Shown piece after piece: positions 58,001-64,000 of a stretch of 64,000 bases of DNA (positions are counted from its first letter, which is position 1; each line of letters opens with the position of its first letter). Under the pieces are notes generated by a model. It was not told where the DNA came from. It worked only from the letters and a program-made list of their open reading frames with translations, and ran no database searches. This DNA comes from Cristatella mucedo. Taxonomy: Eukaryota > Bryozoa > Phylactolaemata > Cristatellidae. Location: positions 228,501 to 292,500 of the forward strand of contig WPIO01000192.1 of the NCBI GenBank assembly GCA_009760855.2. The letters are read 5' to 3'. A program made the position numbers and the translations under genes.

Positions 58001-58948
58001 AAACACATCTATTTATTTAAGTATTTAGTGGGTCGATGTAATTCGTCCTATATTTGCTCATGCATTCTGAGACTGTGCATGCTGCCACTAACCATATTTG
58101 TATGCTGACCTTGTGCATGTCACGCCTAACCGTGTTATGCTTGTCGTCATTGAGCATGCTATCACTAACCGTTCGATCGTGCTTCTTTTACATGTAATGT
58201 AGAGTGCCTAGAAAGAGACCGAGTTCTCTGAGGGCGCTATATCAAATGTATTATTATTATTATTTAGTGGAGCAAGCAGATTGAAGGCCAGTGCAGCTAC
58301 CAGTGACCGCCAAGCGCTCGTAATCGTCAAGTACCCTAAATGAGGAAAAAGCAGTAAACACGACTCCTTCCATGGTCAAAGCAGGTTACATCTTTGGTTG
58401 CAGGTCAGCTCAGGAAGTTGAGCATTTGCGTGTGCAAGCTCCGGTGCAAAGCACTACACGTGAGAGCTCCCACTCCTAGGCCCTCGAGCAGGCACGAGTC
58501 TGTGCAGCAAAGCCTTCTCGCAGTTTGTGTTCAGCCGTGGGCATATGCAGCCGGGCAGTACGAGCCAGCGAGTCACCTGATATCAAGGCCCACTGACGGA
58601 GAGACAAGGATCTTCACTTCTAGCTCCGTGCAGCCATCGGCTGATGCTTTCACGAGTTCTGTGTCCTCCACCTGGACCACAGCGTCGCTGCCGGGCGGTA
58701 GAGGGGCACCTGTGTTAATACGCATGCAGGTCCCAGGTTGAAGAGTAGCCGAGGGCAACTGCAAGTTCGTTGGAAGCTCATCACTAATGATCGCTGCATG
58801 AGCAGCTAACACAGGTCCACTGTGAAGTCTCGACATGATGGCAAGAACAAGCATTTCTCTAAGGCTAATCTGGCTGAAATTCACCTTACCTCGGATCCGG
58901 CGATAGAGCATGACTCGATGACTGTACGCACTCCAGCTCCATCTGATG
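38794..58948 (-). CDS. GPHN: Gephyrin-like molybdopterin molybdenumtransferase, E (MoeA-like) domain, seven 3' exons
   Basis: Exons, 5' to 3' on the - strand, are 58890-58948, 58577-58758, 49605-49758, 46794-46918, 46518-46679, 45866-46034 and 38794-39042. They join in frame with GT-AG introns of phases 0, 2, 0, 2, 2 and 0 and encode 366 residues to a TGA stop. Gephyrin and MoeA E domains insert molybdate into adenylylated molybdopterin; in animals gephyrin also scaffolds inhibitory synapses. Diagnostic motifs in order are [97 protein letters not shown] and QRPEYRRA. The substitution TGGGSMG for the usual SGGVSMG is notable. The first exon here starts in phase 1, so upstream exons exist; I did not find them, and any MogA-like G domain is not visible. 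The identity of the E domain is near certain; calling the gene gephyrin depends on that fusion. Confidence 0.92.
39390..39560 (+). mobile_element. LINE reverse-transcriptase C-terminal relic
   Basis: The + frame reads [20 protein letters not shown] followed by [15 protein letters not shown]. This resembles the conserved block after the RT domain in CR1/L2/Rex-like LINEs (typical L-x-x-L-H-W-L-P-V-x-x-R, then H-G-L-A-P-x-Y-L-x-D-L). The rest of the element is not recognised. Confidence 0.6.
40838..41299. repeat. CA-rich compound repeat ending in a pure (CA)n tract
   Basis: About 375 bp of imperfect CACACA/CACGCA/ACACCCCACA units is followed by a pure (CA)n run at about 41,218-41,299. All open frames here follow from the repeat. 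Confidence 0.95.
42105..42870 (-). mobile_element. LINE 3' region, interrupted by a younger + strand copy
   Basis: 42,105-42,215 is the 3' end in reverse orientation (AATACATCTGTATAAC, CAGAGAACAGAGTCTC, AGGTACTTTAC). The same copy continues at 42,547-42,870 (CACTAAATGCTATTATATAT, GTGAGTTCCAGGCTTTGG, GGCACGGTCTCCAAAGGATC). Order and orientation match the reference copy at 58.95-60.4 kb, so the middle part is an insertion. Confidence 0.7.
42230..42546 (+). mobile_element. LINE 3' fragment nested inside another copy
   Basis: Begins CTGACCTGACCACATTTAAA, continues with TTTAGTGGGTCCTTGTGATT and GCAAATGTAAAGCGCCTAG, and ends GCGCTTTATCAAGTGC followed by (ATT)n. This is the forward 3' end of the same LINE family, 5'-truncated. 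Confidence 0.8.
43010..43165 (+). mobile_element. Degraded LINE 3' end
   Basis: CATCGATGTGCTTATGTGTG, then GGCCAGAAAGAGATCAAGC and GGGAGCTATACAAATG, ending in short ATT repeats. It follows the LINE 3' end in order but is much altered. Confidence 0.45.
43285..43349. repeat. (CT)n microsatellite
   Basis: About 65 bp of pure CT. Confidence 0.97.
43666..43715. repeat. (AT)n microsatellite
   Basis: About 50 bp of pure TA/AT, self-complementary. Confidence 0.97.
44746..44796. repeat. 20-bp tandem repeat, about 2.5 copies
   Basis: The unit CACACATAAATGCACGCCCA is repeated directly, with the last copy changing to ATAAAACGCCCA. Confidence 0.85.
45866..46034 (-). CDS. GPHN: Gephyrin-like exon F (169 nt)
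   Basis: Acceptor GGTTTTAG|GAAG and donor GTCAAG|GTATGC. It encodes [35 protein letters not shown] and PSLRKMSG, the end of MoeA domain III and the linker to domain IV. Confidence 0.93.
46518..46679 (-). CDS. GPHN: Gephyrin-like exon E (162 nt)
   Basis: Acceptor TGTTTTGCAG|CACG and donor CCAGG|GTGAGA. It encodes [18 protein letters not shown] and [12 protein letters not shown]. The acidic Asp in GDMD corresponds to the essential Asp of GEADY in E. coli MoeA. Confidence 0.92.
46794..46918 (-). CDS. GPHN: Gephyrin-like exon D (125 nt)
   Basis: Acceptor GTCGCTTAG|ATTGTG and donor GACTC|GTGAGT. It encodes 41 residues including [20 protein letters not shown] and LGIVQD. GKIRDSN is a hallmark of MoeA/gephyrin proteins. 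Confidence 0.92.
47323..47563 (+). mobile_element. Degenerate family-1 SINE containing a tandem expansion
   Basis: The head TAGCCCAGCGGCAAG and box B-like CAAGTTCGAGCCCTG flank an expanded middle. The body has GGCGATCCTTCATTGCCCAC and TGCTATACAAAAGAGGCTG with GTCGAATCAGC. Body and tail match family 1. Confidence 0.7.
47340..47445 (+). repeat. 32-bp tandem repeat inside a SINE head
   Basis: Two identical 32-bp units, 47,369-47,400 and 47,401-47,432, each start GCGGGGTTAATTAAGAG. They are flanked by partial units rich in GTTAAG. Identity of the full units suggests recent duplication. Confidence 0.9.
47823..47940 (+). mobile_element. SINE family 2 body
   Basis: A TAATG pentamer run leads into CCGTCAGTAACTCCACAAAG, TCATAAAGACCATGTGCG, AGGAGAGTTTTGTATAGC and CTAAGCGGCTTTCG, matching the body of the element at 30.85-31.03 kb. 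The tRNA-like head is absent. Confidence 0.7.
48100..48186 (+). mobile_element. LINE 3' end fragment
   Basis: GCAAAGCGCCTAGAGAGAG, TTGAGTTCTCTGAGGGTGC, TTTATCAAGTGC and an ATT-repeat tail. A short 5'-truncated copy. Confidence 0.8.
48991..49089. repeat. (TA)n microsatellite, about 100 bp
   Basis: A TA dinucleotide tract with a few TG interruptions in its first third. It lies in intron C-D, about 0.5 kb downstream of exon C in transcription. Confidence 0.97.
49605..49758 (-). CDS. GPHN: Gephyrin-like exon C (154 nt)
   Basis: Acceptor TTTGCTTTTTAG|ACCC and donor AATGAG|GTGAGT. It completes the Arg codon from exon B and encodes [15 protein letters not shown] and [11 protein letters not shown]. 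The STGNE motif carries the conserved acidic residue of the MoeA active site. Confidence 0.92.
50469..50527 (-). mobile_element. LINE 3' end fragment
   Basis: (AAT)n, then GCACTTGACAAAGCGCACTC and GAGAACTCAATCTCTTT. It is cut off where the GC-rich minisatellite begins. Confidence 0.75.
50545..50815. repeat. Degenerate CpG-rich minisatellite, GCCGGGAGCGCGTC-like units
   Basis: About 18 imperfect units of roughly 11-17 bp share the core GCC(G/A)(G/A)GAGCGC, for example GCCGCCGGGAGCGCG, GTTGCCGGGAGCGCGCC and GTCGCCGGGAGCACGCC. The block is a sharp GC- and CpG-rich island in an AT-richer intron. Confidence 0.8.
51485..51560 (-). mobile_element. Degraded LINE 3' end
   Basis: ATAATTCATTTATACAGTGC, CTAAAAGAACACAATCTC and GGTGCTTCACATATGCC follow the reverse LINE 3' end in order, with substitutions. 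Confidence 0.45.
51722..51904 (-). mobile_element. tRNA-derived SINE (family 1), full length
   Basis: In reverse orientation it carries AATCCTAGCTGATTAAACAG, TATAGTGACAGAAGAGCC, TTTACGGCTATCACCACC, GGAATCGAACCCACGACC (box B region), CTCGGTACCGAGGTCGTG and ACCTAGTGTGCCATCACGG (box A region). It is close to the consensus of the copies at 35.1 and 29.9 kb. Confidence 0.9.
52620..53990 (-). mobile_element. L2/CR1-type LINE copy, 3' half with reverse transcriptase relic
   Basis: The 3' tail is (ATT)n at about 52,622-52,645. Reading the - strand backwards from there are the C-terminal block ([34 protein letters not shown]), the [14 protein letters not shown] block and RT motif [21 protein letters not shown] at about 53,829-53,890. 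Frameshifts and stops separate these blocks, so it is a dead copy. The order equals that of the copy at 58.95-60.44 kb. Confidence 0.85.
55577..55735 (-). mobile_element. tRNA-derived SINE (family 1), shortened
   Basis: GCTGATTTAACAGACTTTTT, GACAGAAGAGCCTTTACAGC, AAAGGATCGCCCACTGCAG, GATTCGAACCAACGACCTC and TAGTGTGCCATCACGGCTC. The central CACTGCAAG part is missing. It is followed by an AT-rich stretch, ATTTATTTTTTATTTATT. Confidence 0.85.
56071..56525. mobile_element. MITE-like element with 32-bp terminal inverted repeats
   Basis: The left arm 56,071-56,102 and right arm 56,494-56,525 are inverted repeats matching at 29 of 32 positions; both contain CCGATGGTGGTAAC followed by a CGGGTTACC end. 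The 391-bp interior has no open frame of note. The outer bases are ATAT on both sides, compatible with a TA target-site duplication and an element of 451 bp (56,073-56,523). TA targets are typical of Tc1/mariner-related MITEs. The family assignment is inferred. Confidence 0.7.
56757..56825 (+). mobile_element. Degraded LINE 3' end
   Basis: GCCAGATGTAAAGCGCTTGG, ATTTATTCTCCCAGGGTGC, TATGCAAACAACC, then ATT-rich sequence. It has the same order as the LINE 3' end but many changes. Confidence 0.5.
57400..57476 (+). mobile_element. LINE 3' end fragment
   Basis: CGCAGCAAATGTAAAGCATC, TAGAAAGAGATTGAGTTCTC, GGGCACTTTATCAAGTG and an ATTATTATT tail. Confidence 0.8.
57845..58265 (+). mobile_element. 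LINE 3' region copy
   Basis: Begins within the LINE coding 3' end (CCTGGAACTCACTTCCGACT, the W-N-S-L-P-like block), continues with TTTAAAAAGAAACTAAAAAC, TTTAGTGGGTCGATGTAATT and GTGCCTAGAAAGAGACCG, and ends GGGCGCTATATCAAATG plus (ATT)n. It is the longest + oriented copy in the window. Confidence 0.85.
58577..58758 (-). CDS. GPHN: Gephyrin-like exon B (182 nt)
   Basis: Acceptor AACTTGCAG|TTGCCC and donor ATCAG|GTGACT. It encodes 60 residues and two bases of an Arg codon, including [20 protein letters not shown] and LEVKILV, the most conserved part of MoeA domain II/III. Confidence 0.93.
58890..58948 (-). CDS. GPHN: Gephyrin-like exon A (59 nt)
   Basis: Acceptor TTGTTACAG|CATCAGATGG and donor GAG|GTAAGG. 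It encodes (A)SDGAG...IAGSE, which aligns with the AADGPGDRF...AGEQ stretch of gephyrin. It enters in phase 1 and leaves in phase 0. Its upstream intron end directly abuts a LINE 3' tail. Confidence 0.8.
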
Positions 58949-58952
58949 CTGT

Positions 58953-60327
58953 AACAATATTATTAATATTGATACATTTGATATAGTGCCATCAGAGAAC
59001 TCAAATCTCTTTCTAGGCATTTTACATTTGCTGCACAGGGAAACTCGATTGAATGGTGAGTAAAATCATGCTAGATAAACAAACAAAATGAATAACATGG
59101 TTAGGGGTGACATGCACAGGGTCAGCATGCAAGTGTGATTAGTGGCAGCATGCACAGTATCGGCACGTATAAGCACATGAAGGACGAATCACAGGGACCC
59201 ACTAAATGCTTTCATAAATAGGTGCGCTTTTAGTTTCTTTTTGAATGTAGAAAAGTCAGGAGATGTGATGACACAGCTCGGGAGTGAGTTCCAGGCTTTG
59301 GGAGCATATGAACTAAATGCACGGTCTCCAAAGGATTTGAAGTTTGTACGAAGTATTGGTAAACTGTCGGATTCCGAAAAGATGCTGGTACGATACTTAG
59401 CCTAGTCGGGGATATGATAAAGAATGAAGTGATGTAAAGTGAGTGACAAAACCTCAAAGTCGATGCGCTACTTCGCTAAAGAGCCAGTGCAGATGGGCGA
59501 GAAGTGGTGTGATGTGGCAAATGCATCGCTCACGACAGGCAAGCCTAGCTGCAGAGTTTTGCACCAACTCTAAGCCCCTGCCTGATTGAACAGGCCAGTA
59601 GACCAGCAAGCAGTGAGTTACAGAAGTCAAGACAGGATGTCACAAAAGCATTGATAAATTTTGATTTAACATCTCTGTTTTAAGCAAGCCCAAATTTGAG
59701 CAAGTTATGAAGCTGAAAGAAGTAGGCAGGCTTGACCATAGAGCTGATTTGGCCGTCTAATGAAGGGTCACTTTTAAACAGGAAACCTAGGTTTCGTGCA
59801 GATTCAACAAGAGACATGCTGGCAGAGCTGATTGTGAGTGTTAAACTTTTCAGTTTCTGAATAACACTTGGTTTGCCCATAACTGGTAAGGTGGTTTTAT
59901 TGTTATTCAATTTAAGGAAGCTTGCTGCCATTACATGTTTGGATGATATCTATACATGAAGTAAGGGAGTTTGAGAGAATTCGACATGCTGGAGGGTTGG
60001 GAAGAACAAAAAGGGTCAACTAAGCTGAGTGTCATTTGCATAGAAGTGAAAGCCAAGGTTGTGCCTGGCAAATCACATCGGCAAGAGGGAGAGTATAAAC
60101 CGTGAAAAGAACCGGACCAAGCACGAAGCCCTGAGGTACTCCATACTTCAGAGGTACATAGGATGGTCTTTTTCTGTTCACATCAATACTTAGGTATTTC
60201 CCCACTGAGATAGCACCTGAACCATTGTAATGCAGAACCAGTTGTGCCTACGCGAGATGAGAGGAACTCGAGAAGGACTTGGTGATCGACAGTATCAAAA
60301 GCTGCTGAAAGATCCAGCAAAACAAGC

Positions 60328-60420
<93 letters not shown>

Positions 60421-60445
60421 ACCCAAGTCTGCATTCCTAAGGTCT
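58953..60445 (-). mobile_element. L2/CR1-type LINE copy, 3' half with reverse transcriptase relic (reference copy)
   Basis: Reading the - strand: RT motif [20 protein letters not shown] (about 60,280-60,328), then a GFVLGPVLFTVYTLPLAD-like block, FLKLNNNKTTLPVMG, LGFLFKSDPSLDGQISSMVK, the conserved 3' UTR blocks and a short (ATT)n tail at 58,953-58,965. Frameshifts and stops are present. LINE proteins reverse-transcribe their own RNA, and related 3' ends here are shared by many truncated copies. A long (AG)n tract sits inside the RT region. Confidence 0.88.
60326..60418. repeat. (AG)n microsatellite inside LINE reverse transcriptase
   Basis: About 93 bp of AG dinucleotide with one AA interruption. 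At the same place the related LINE copy at 52.6-53.99 kb has only GCAGAGAGACTC. Confidence 0.95.
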
Positions 60446-61768
60446 TTATACACCCGAAGCAATGCTGACTCTGTAGAGTTGATAGCCCAAAAATCAGACT
60501 GGTTCTTACTAACTAGGCGTACAGTTACAATATATGCTCTCAATTACGTGTCTTTGATAGGAACGTTAGAAAGGAGATTAGGCGAAAGTTGCAGAGTTCT
60601 CTTGATCTAATGTTGCTTTCTTGAGTAGTAGCCTGACTAGCCTTTTTGAAAGGTGCTGCGACAAAACTTGAAGCTAACGAAATATTTATCATGTTAGTTA
60701 TGCATGGCAGCAGCAGCTAATCAGTGTAAAAGCAAGACAGAGAGCATAGGGTCTACATGACTAGTTGAGACAAAAATGGAAATAATTGTACTGTAAATAG
60801 AAACAAGTAGCACATTGCAGCAACTTCTCACCAAACACGAAAAAAATTACGAAAGCTTTCAGTAGGGTAAAGCATCATAAGCAAAGCACAGCAGATGCAT
60901 GGCTGCCATGAAGCGTGGATTGAAGGCCCTGGAAGCACAGGAGAGAGCCAGAAATCGTGGTGTCCGACACAGCTAGCTGACTTGCTTGGCCTTGATATCG
61001 ACCGAGTATAACACACCAAGCATTTAAACGAAAGCCTCAAATAATATCTGGGCACAAGATGGTGATAGTTATGGTCAATTGTATGGCTAGCCAGGCTTAC
61101 TTTGAAGACCTTGTTCACTCCAGCTGTCCTAACCAAACTAAAAGCTATCGCGGCTAAACAAGGTATCATTGGAACACCATTTGGCATACGGTAGATAGGT
61201 TGCAGATGAATGCCACAGCCTCAAACTGGACCATCGGCCAGCTGTTTGGTAATGCATAGCATGCCACAAGTCTTTTAACTTCTTATTCTGCGATGAATGG
61301 CTACTCAGTTTCCATTCAGCGATGCAGCCAGCTTTAACCCTAAAGCAATGTTGTTTGTTTACCAGCTGATGTCCGACCATAATTGCTATGTGTAGCCAGC
61401 CTATCTCTTCAGCACAAAAGTCTGCATTCTCTGCTGTGGCAAGCGTACGGTGGGCAGAAACTATCAAAACTGGACTCACGATTGCCCAACCAGGCCAGTC
61501 GTTCACGGCCCAGGTTGAGGGTAAGAGTGCGGTTGAAGGCAGCTCTATATCGCCAGCTACCAGGTGGGTGGTAGTGCTCCTCTGCCACCTTAGAGCAAGG
61601 CTGTTCATTTTTTAGCTATTCCTCACTGTCATTGGGACCTAGCCCAGCTAATACTGACCAAGTTGGCTTTGGCAGCCGAACGCCCAACTGTCAGGGCGAC
61701 TCTCTGTTTAGCAGGCTGTAAAGGGAACTTTTTGTAGCAGCACAAGAGCCAGTAAGCTGTCAAAGTGA
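60446..61768. other. No gene recognised
   Basis: Sequence upstream (in gephyrin orientation) of exon A. An open frame on each strand at about 61,380-61,610 looks mildly protein-like, but neither matches the missing gephyrin segment (the stretch normally ending DGYAVR). I found no gephyrin exon here. Confidence 0.4.
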
Positions 61769-61769
61769 C

Positions 61770-61853
<84 letters not shown>

Positions 61854-61870
61854 AATAAATAAATAAATAA

Positions 61871-61903
<33 letters not shown>
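61769..61903. repeat. Compound microsatellite (CA)n (ATAA)n (AT)n
   Basis: About 83 bp of CA, then about 26 bp of ATAA repeats, then about 28 bp of AT. A short CA run follows. Confidence 0.97.
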
Positions 61904-61906
<3 letters not shown>

Positions 61907-62281
61907 GCACACACACACACTCACCAGCAAAAGTATTTACAAGGTGCATTAGAACCGACTACTTAGTAACTGTTTATTCTTGGGGGTCCCCTATCAGTGT
62001 GGGCCGGCTTTTATATAAAACTGATTGTTTGCATAACAAATGTCGACGGCTGTGTCTACAATAACTGTTAGAAACAAAAACACCCCAGCAGCCCGGAACA
62101 ATGCTGCACCTTTACAAATGGCCGAACTTGAATTTTGACTTGGCTTAATTATCGTACTAGCAATCCAAACCGCCAATGCTTTTTTTCTGCGCATTCACTT
62201 GTGTGCTGGATGGAAGTTGTTTTTGCACTTTCTAGCCACACCATTCGCGTGGAGCTGCTCCTCCTATGGTGCTTATCTGCC

Positions 62282-63305
62282 ATGGGAAAGACAAAGGACC
62301 TAAAGTGTGAAATCGAAGGCCAAATCGTCGCCTATCACATGATGGGTCTTTCCAACGTGAAGGTGGCATGGAAGCTTGGTTTAAGTCTGACAGATCGGTC
62401 AGGTATAACCTGAAGTATTTTCAGGTTTGTAGAGTGGACATCTTACTACGTCCCAGCTGCCCATGTTCGGCTACAAAAAAAGATGATCGTCTGCTAAAAC
62501 TGGCTGCTCTGGGTCGAAGAAAAGTACCGCTTCGTGCTCTCTCCAAGACCGTAGATGAGGCCACCGGCAAGGCTATAAGTGTTAATACGGTTCGTAGCAG
62601 GCTTAAGGAGGAGGGAATTTACAGAAGAGTTAGTAAACAAAAGCCGTTAATTAACGAACGACATGGCTGGCTGCAGTAGACCTGAAAACACAGCCACTTC
62701 AGATCTGCCGACTTGAGCAGTATTCTATGAACCAATAAAAGTAAAATCATGGTCAACGGAGATGGCAAGCAGAGGAATTTCGCCAGTAGAAGCAAAGGTG
62801 AAGAGTATCACCCAAACTGCTTGCAATCTATGCTCAAGTAAGGAGGTGAAAGTGTGCTGATTTGGTCTTGTTTTTCGGCTTCCGAAGTAGGAACGTACTC
62901 CGAATCAATGGGATTATGGACAGGAACGTGTTCACGGACATCGCCAAAAATGTTGGCATGCCCTATGCCAGAGTTCTTGTGGGAGATGACAAGGTGTGGC
63001 AAATGGATAATGATCCCAATCATACTGAGTGTGCAATAAAGCAATTCTTTGCCGATTCAGGTGTCCGAGCCCTTAGTTGGCCAAGAGAATCTGCCGATAT
63101 CAACCCTCTTGAGCATCTTTGGGACAGGTTAGACTGCTCACTTCGAGCTGAGAACAGTATCTCGTCTTCCTCCGAGCAGCTTTTTGGTCGGCTTAAGCAT
63201 CTGTGGGGCTGCATTACTCCAGATGTTTGTCGAAAGCTGTCTGAGTCAATGCCTTGGCGATTACATGAAGTCATACAGAACATAGGTAGTCCAGCCTCCT
63301 ATTGA
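62282..63305 (+). pseudogene. Tc1-like DDE transposase, decayed
   Basis: The frame opens with MGKTKDLKCEIEGQIVAYHM, a first helix-turn-helix. A frameshift follows, then a second HTH (SVNTVRSRLKEEGIYRR near 62,580-62,640), then a segment with several stops and frameshifts. The last frame contains VLIWSCFSASEVG and ends with a DDE block holding QMDNDPNHT and the glutamate in SADINPLEHLWD. Tc1 transposases are about 340 residues, and the span here of about 1.02 kb fits a full-length copy. It cannot be active because of the frame breaks. I could not define terminal inverted repeats. Confidence 0.88.
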
Positions 63306-64000
63306 TTTGATTACCCATTAGTGAATGTATAACCTTAGTTCTGAAAATATTAAAACACCCAGTGGGCATGTTTTCAGTGCTGTTCGACGATGAGCAAGTC
63401 AATCAACTGATGGGACAGGGGCTTGGTGGTGGTACCTATTTATCTACACATACATAAGAGGATCGCATGCATCAGCAAGCAACATTAGCAGCAAGTAAGT
63501 CCACCACCCGGGTTGGACAAACAATCGCCGACCGTTTTTGTGAGAAGTTCACGACAGTAAATGAGAGACTTGCAAGTAAGGAATACAGGCACTCTCAATG
63601 TGGGGTATCCTTAAGTTGCTATCCTGAAGACGTAAACAACTCGTGTCAGCTTCCGGCCTCGGCTACCTATATTTCTCTTCAAATTGGCAGCAACAATTGC
63701 CAGAAAGAAGCAGCAGAAAGACTACAGTCTTCGGTGTCCTCTGAAGGACAAAAACGCAGTCACTACTGCTGTAATCGGTGAGACTGCCGACTGAGCAGTG
63801 CATGCAGGTGAGGGCTGCCACCAGCACCGAAGCAGCATGTTACTTGTTGACTACCAAGTGCAGCATCGAAGAAGGGAGCACCACTGTCAGAGGGGTGGCA
63901 CCAGACTGCACTACAGTGCCGACAATTCCAACCAAAACCCAACAGGTGGAATCTATTTTTGCAGAACAAAAGCCAGTGTGCATTAATAGGATTGGAAGCC
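63306..64000. other. No feature recognised
   Basis: Sequence downstream of the Tc1-like pseudogene up to the window end. Short open frames only. The upstream exons of the gephyrin-like gene would be expected at or beyond this edge. Confidence 0.4.

Larger units (their letters stand above)
49759..58576 (-). other. Gephyrin-like intron B-C (8.8 kb)
   Basis: The largest intron. It contains LINE copies, two family-1 SINEs, a CpG-rich minisatellite and a MITE-like element, each listed separately. Exon B ends in phase 2 and exon C begins by completing the codon, so no exon is missing between them. Confidence 0.8.

Noticed and set aside
61388-61608. Open frames on both strands considered as the missing gephyrin exon or another gene
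   Set aside because: Neither frame contains the expected PPFPAS or DGYAVR-type motifs, and I could not assign any family.

Overview
This window looks like nuclear DNA from an animal, most likely an invertebrate. The genes are interrupted by GT-AG introns. One gene is an animal-type gephyrin/MoeA homologue and another encodes a secreted EGF-domain protein. Much of the rest is derived from LINEs, tRNA-derived SINEs, a Tc1-like transposon, MITE-like inverted repeats and very long dinucleotide microsatellites. Nothing suggests operons or prokaryotic gene organisation. I do not assign a species.

Positions 1 to about 16,000 form a GC- and CpG-rich block. It holds one gene I can reconstruct on the + strand: a three-exon secreted protein of 274 residues with a signal peptide, a possible furin site and a single six-cysteine EGF domain, preceded by a promoter-like cluster with two CCAAT boxes. 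Two perfect hairpins, a polypyrimidine minisatellite and several (CT)n/(GA)n tracts lie in the same block. The many long open frames here on both strands are mostly by-products of high GC.

At about 15.9-17 kb the composition changes to AT-richer, CpG-poorer DNA. From 17 to 38 kb I find no gene that I can name. The stretch holds SINE and LINE fragments, microsatellites, one tRNA-Arg(CCG)-like gene next to a SINE, and a few weak exon candidates.

From 38.8 to 58.9 kb the - strand carries the last seven coding exons of a gephyrin-like gene (366 residues of the MoeA-like E domain, reaching the stop codon). Splice phases agree at all six internal junctions. The 5' exons, including any MogA-like G domain, were not found and probably lie beyond position 64,000. 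The introns are full of copies of one L2/CR1-type LINE with an (ATT)n tail. One copy ends only a few bases from a gephyrin 3' splice site.

The last 5 kb holds that LINE copy, a CA/ATAA/AT compound microsatellite and a decayed Tc1-like transposase pseudogene. I found no clearly new biological system. The strongest leads are the EGF-like pro-ligand, the LINE against the gephyrin splice acceptor, the 451-bp inverted-repeat element at 56 kb, and repeat expansions that arose inside identifiable transposon copies.
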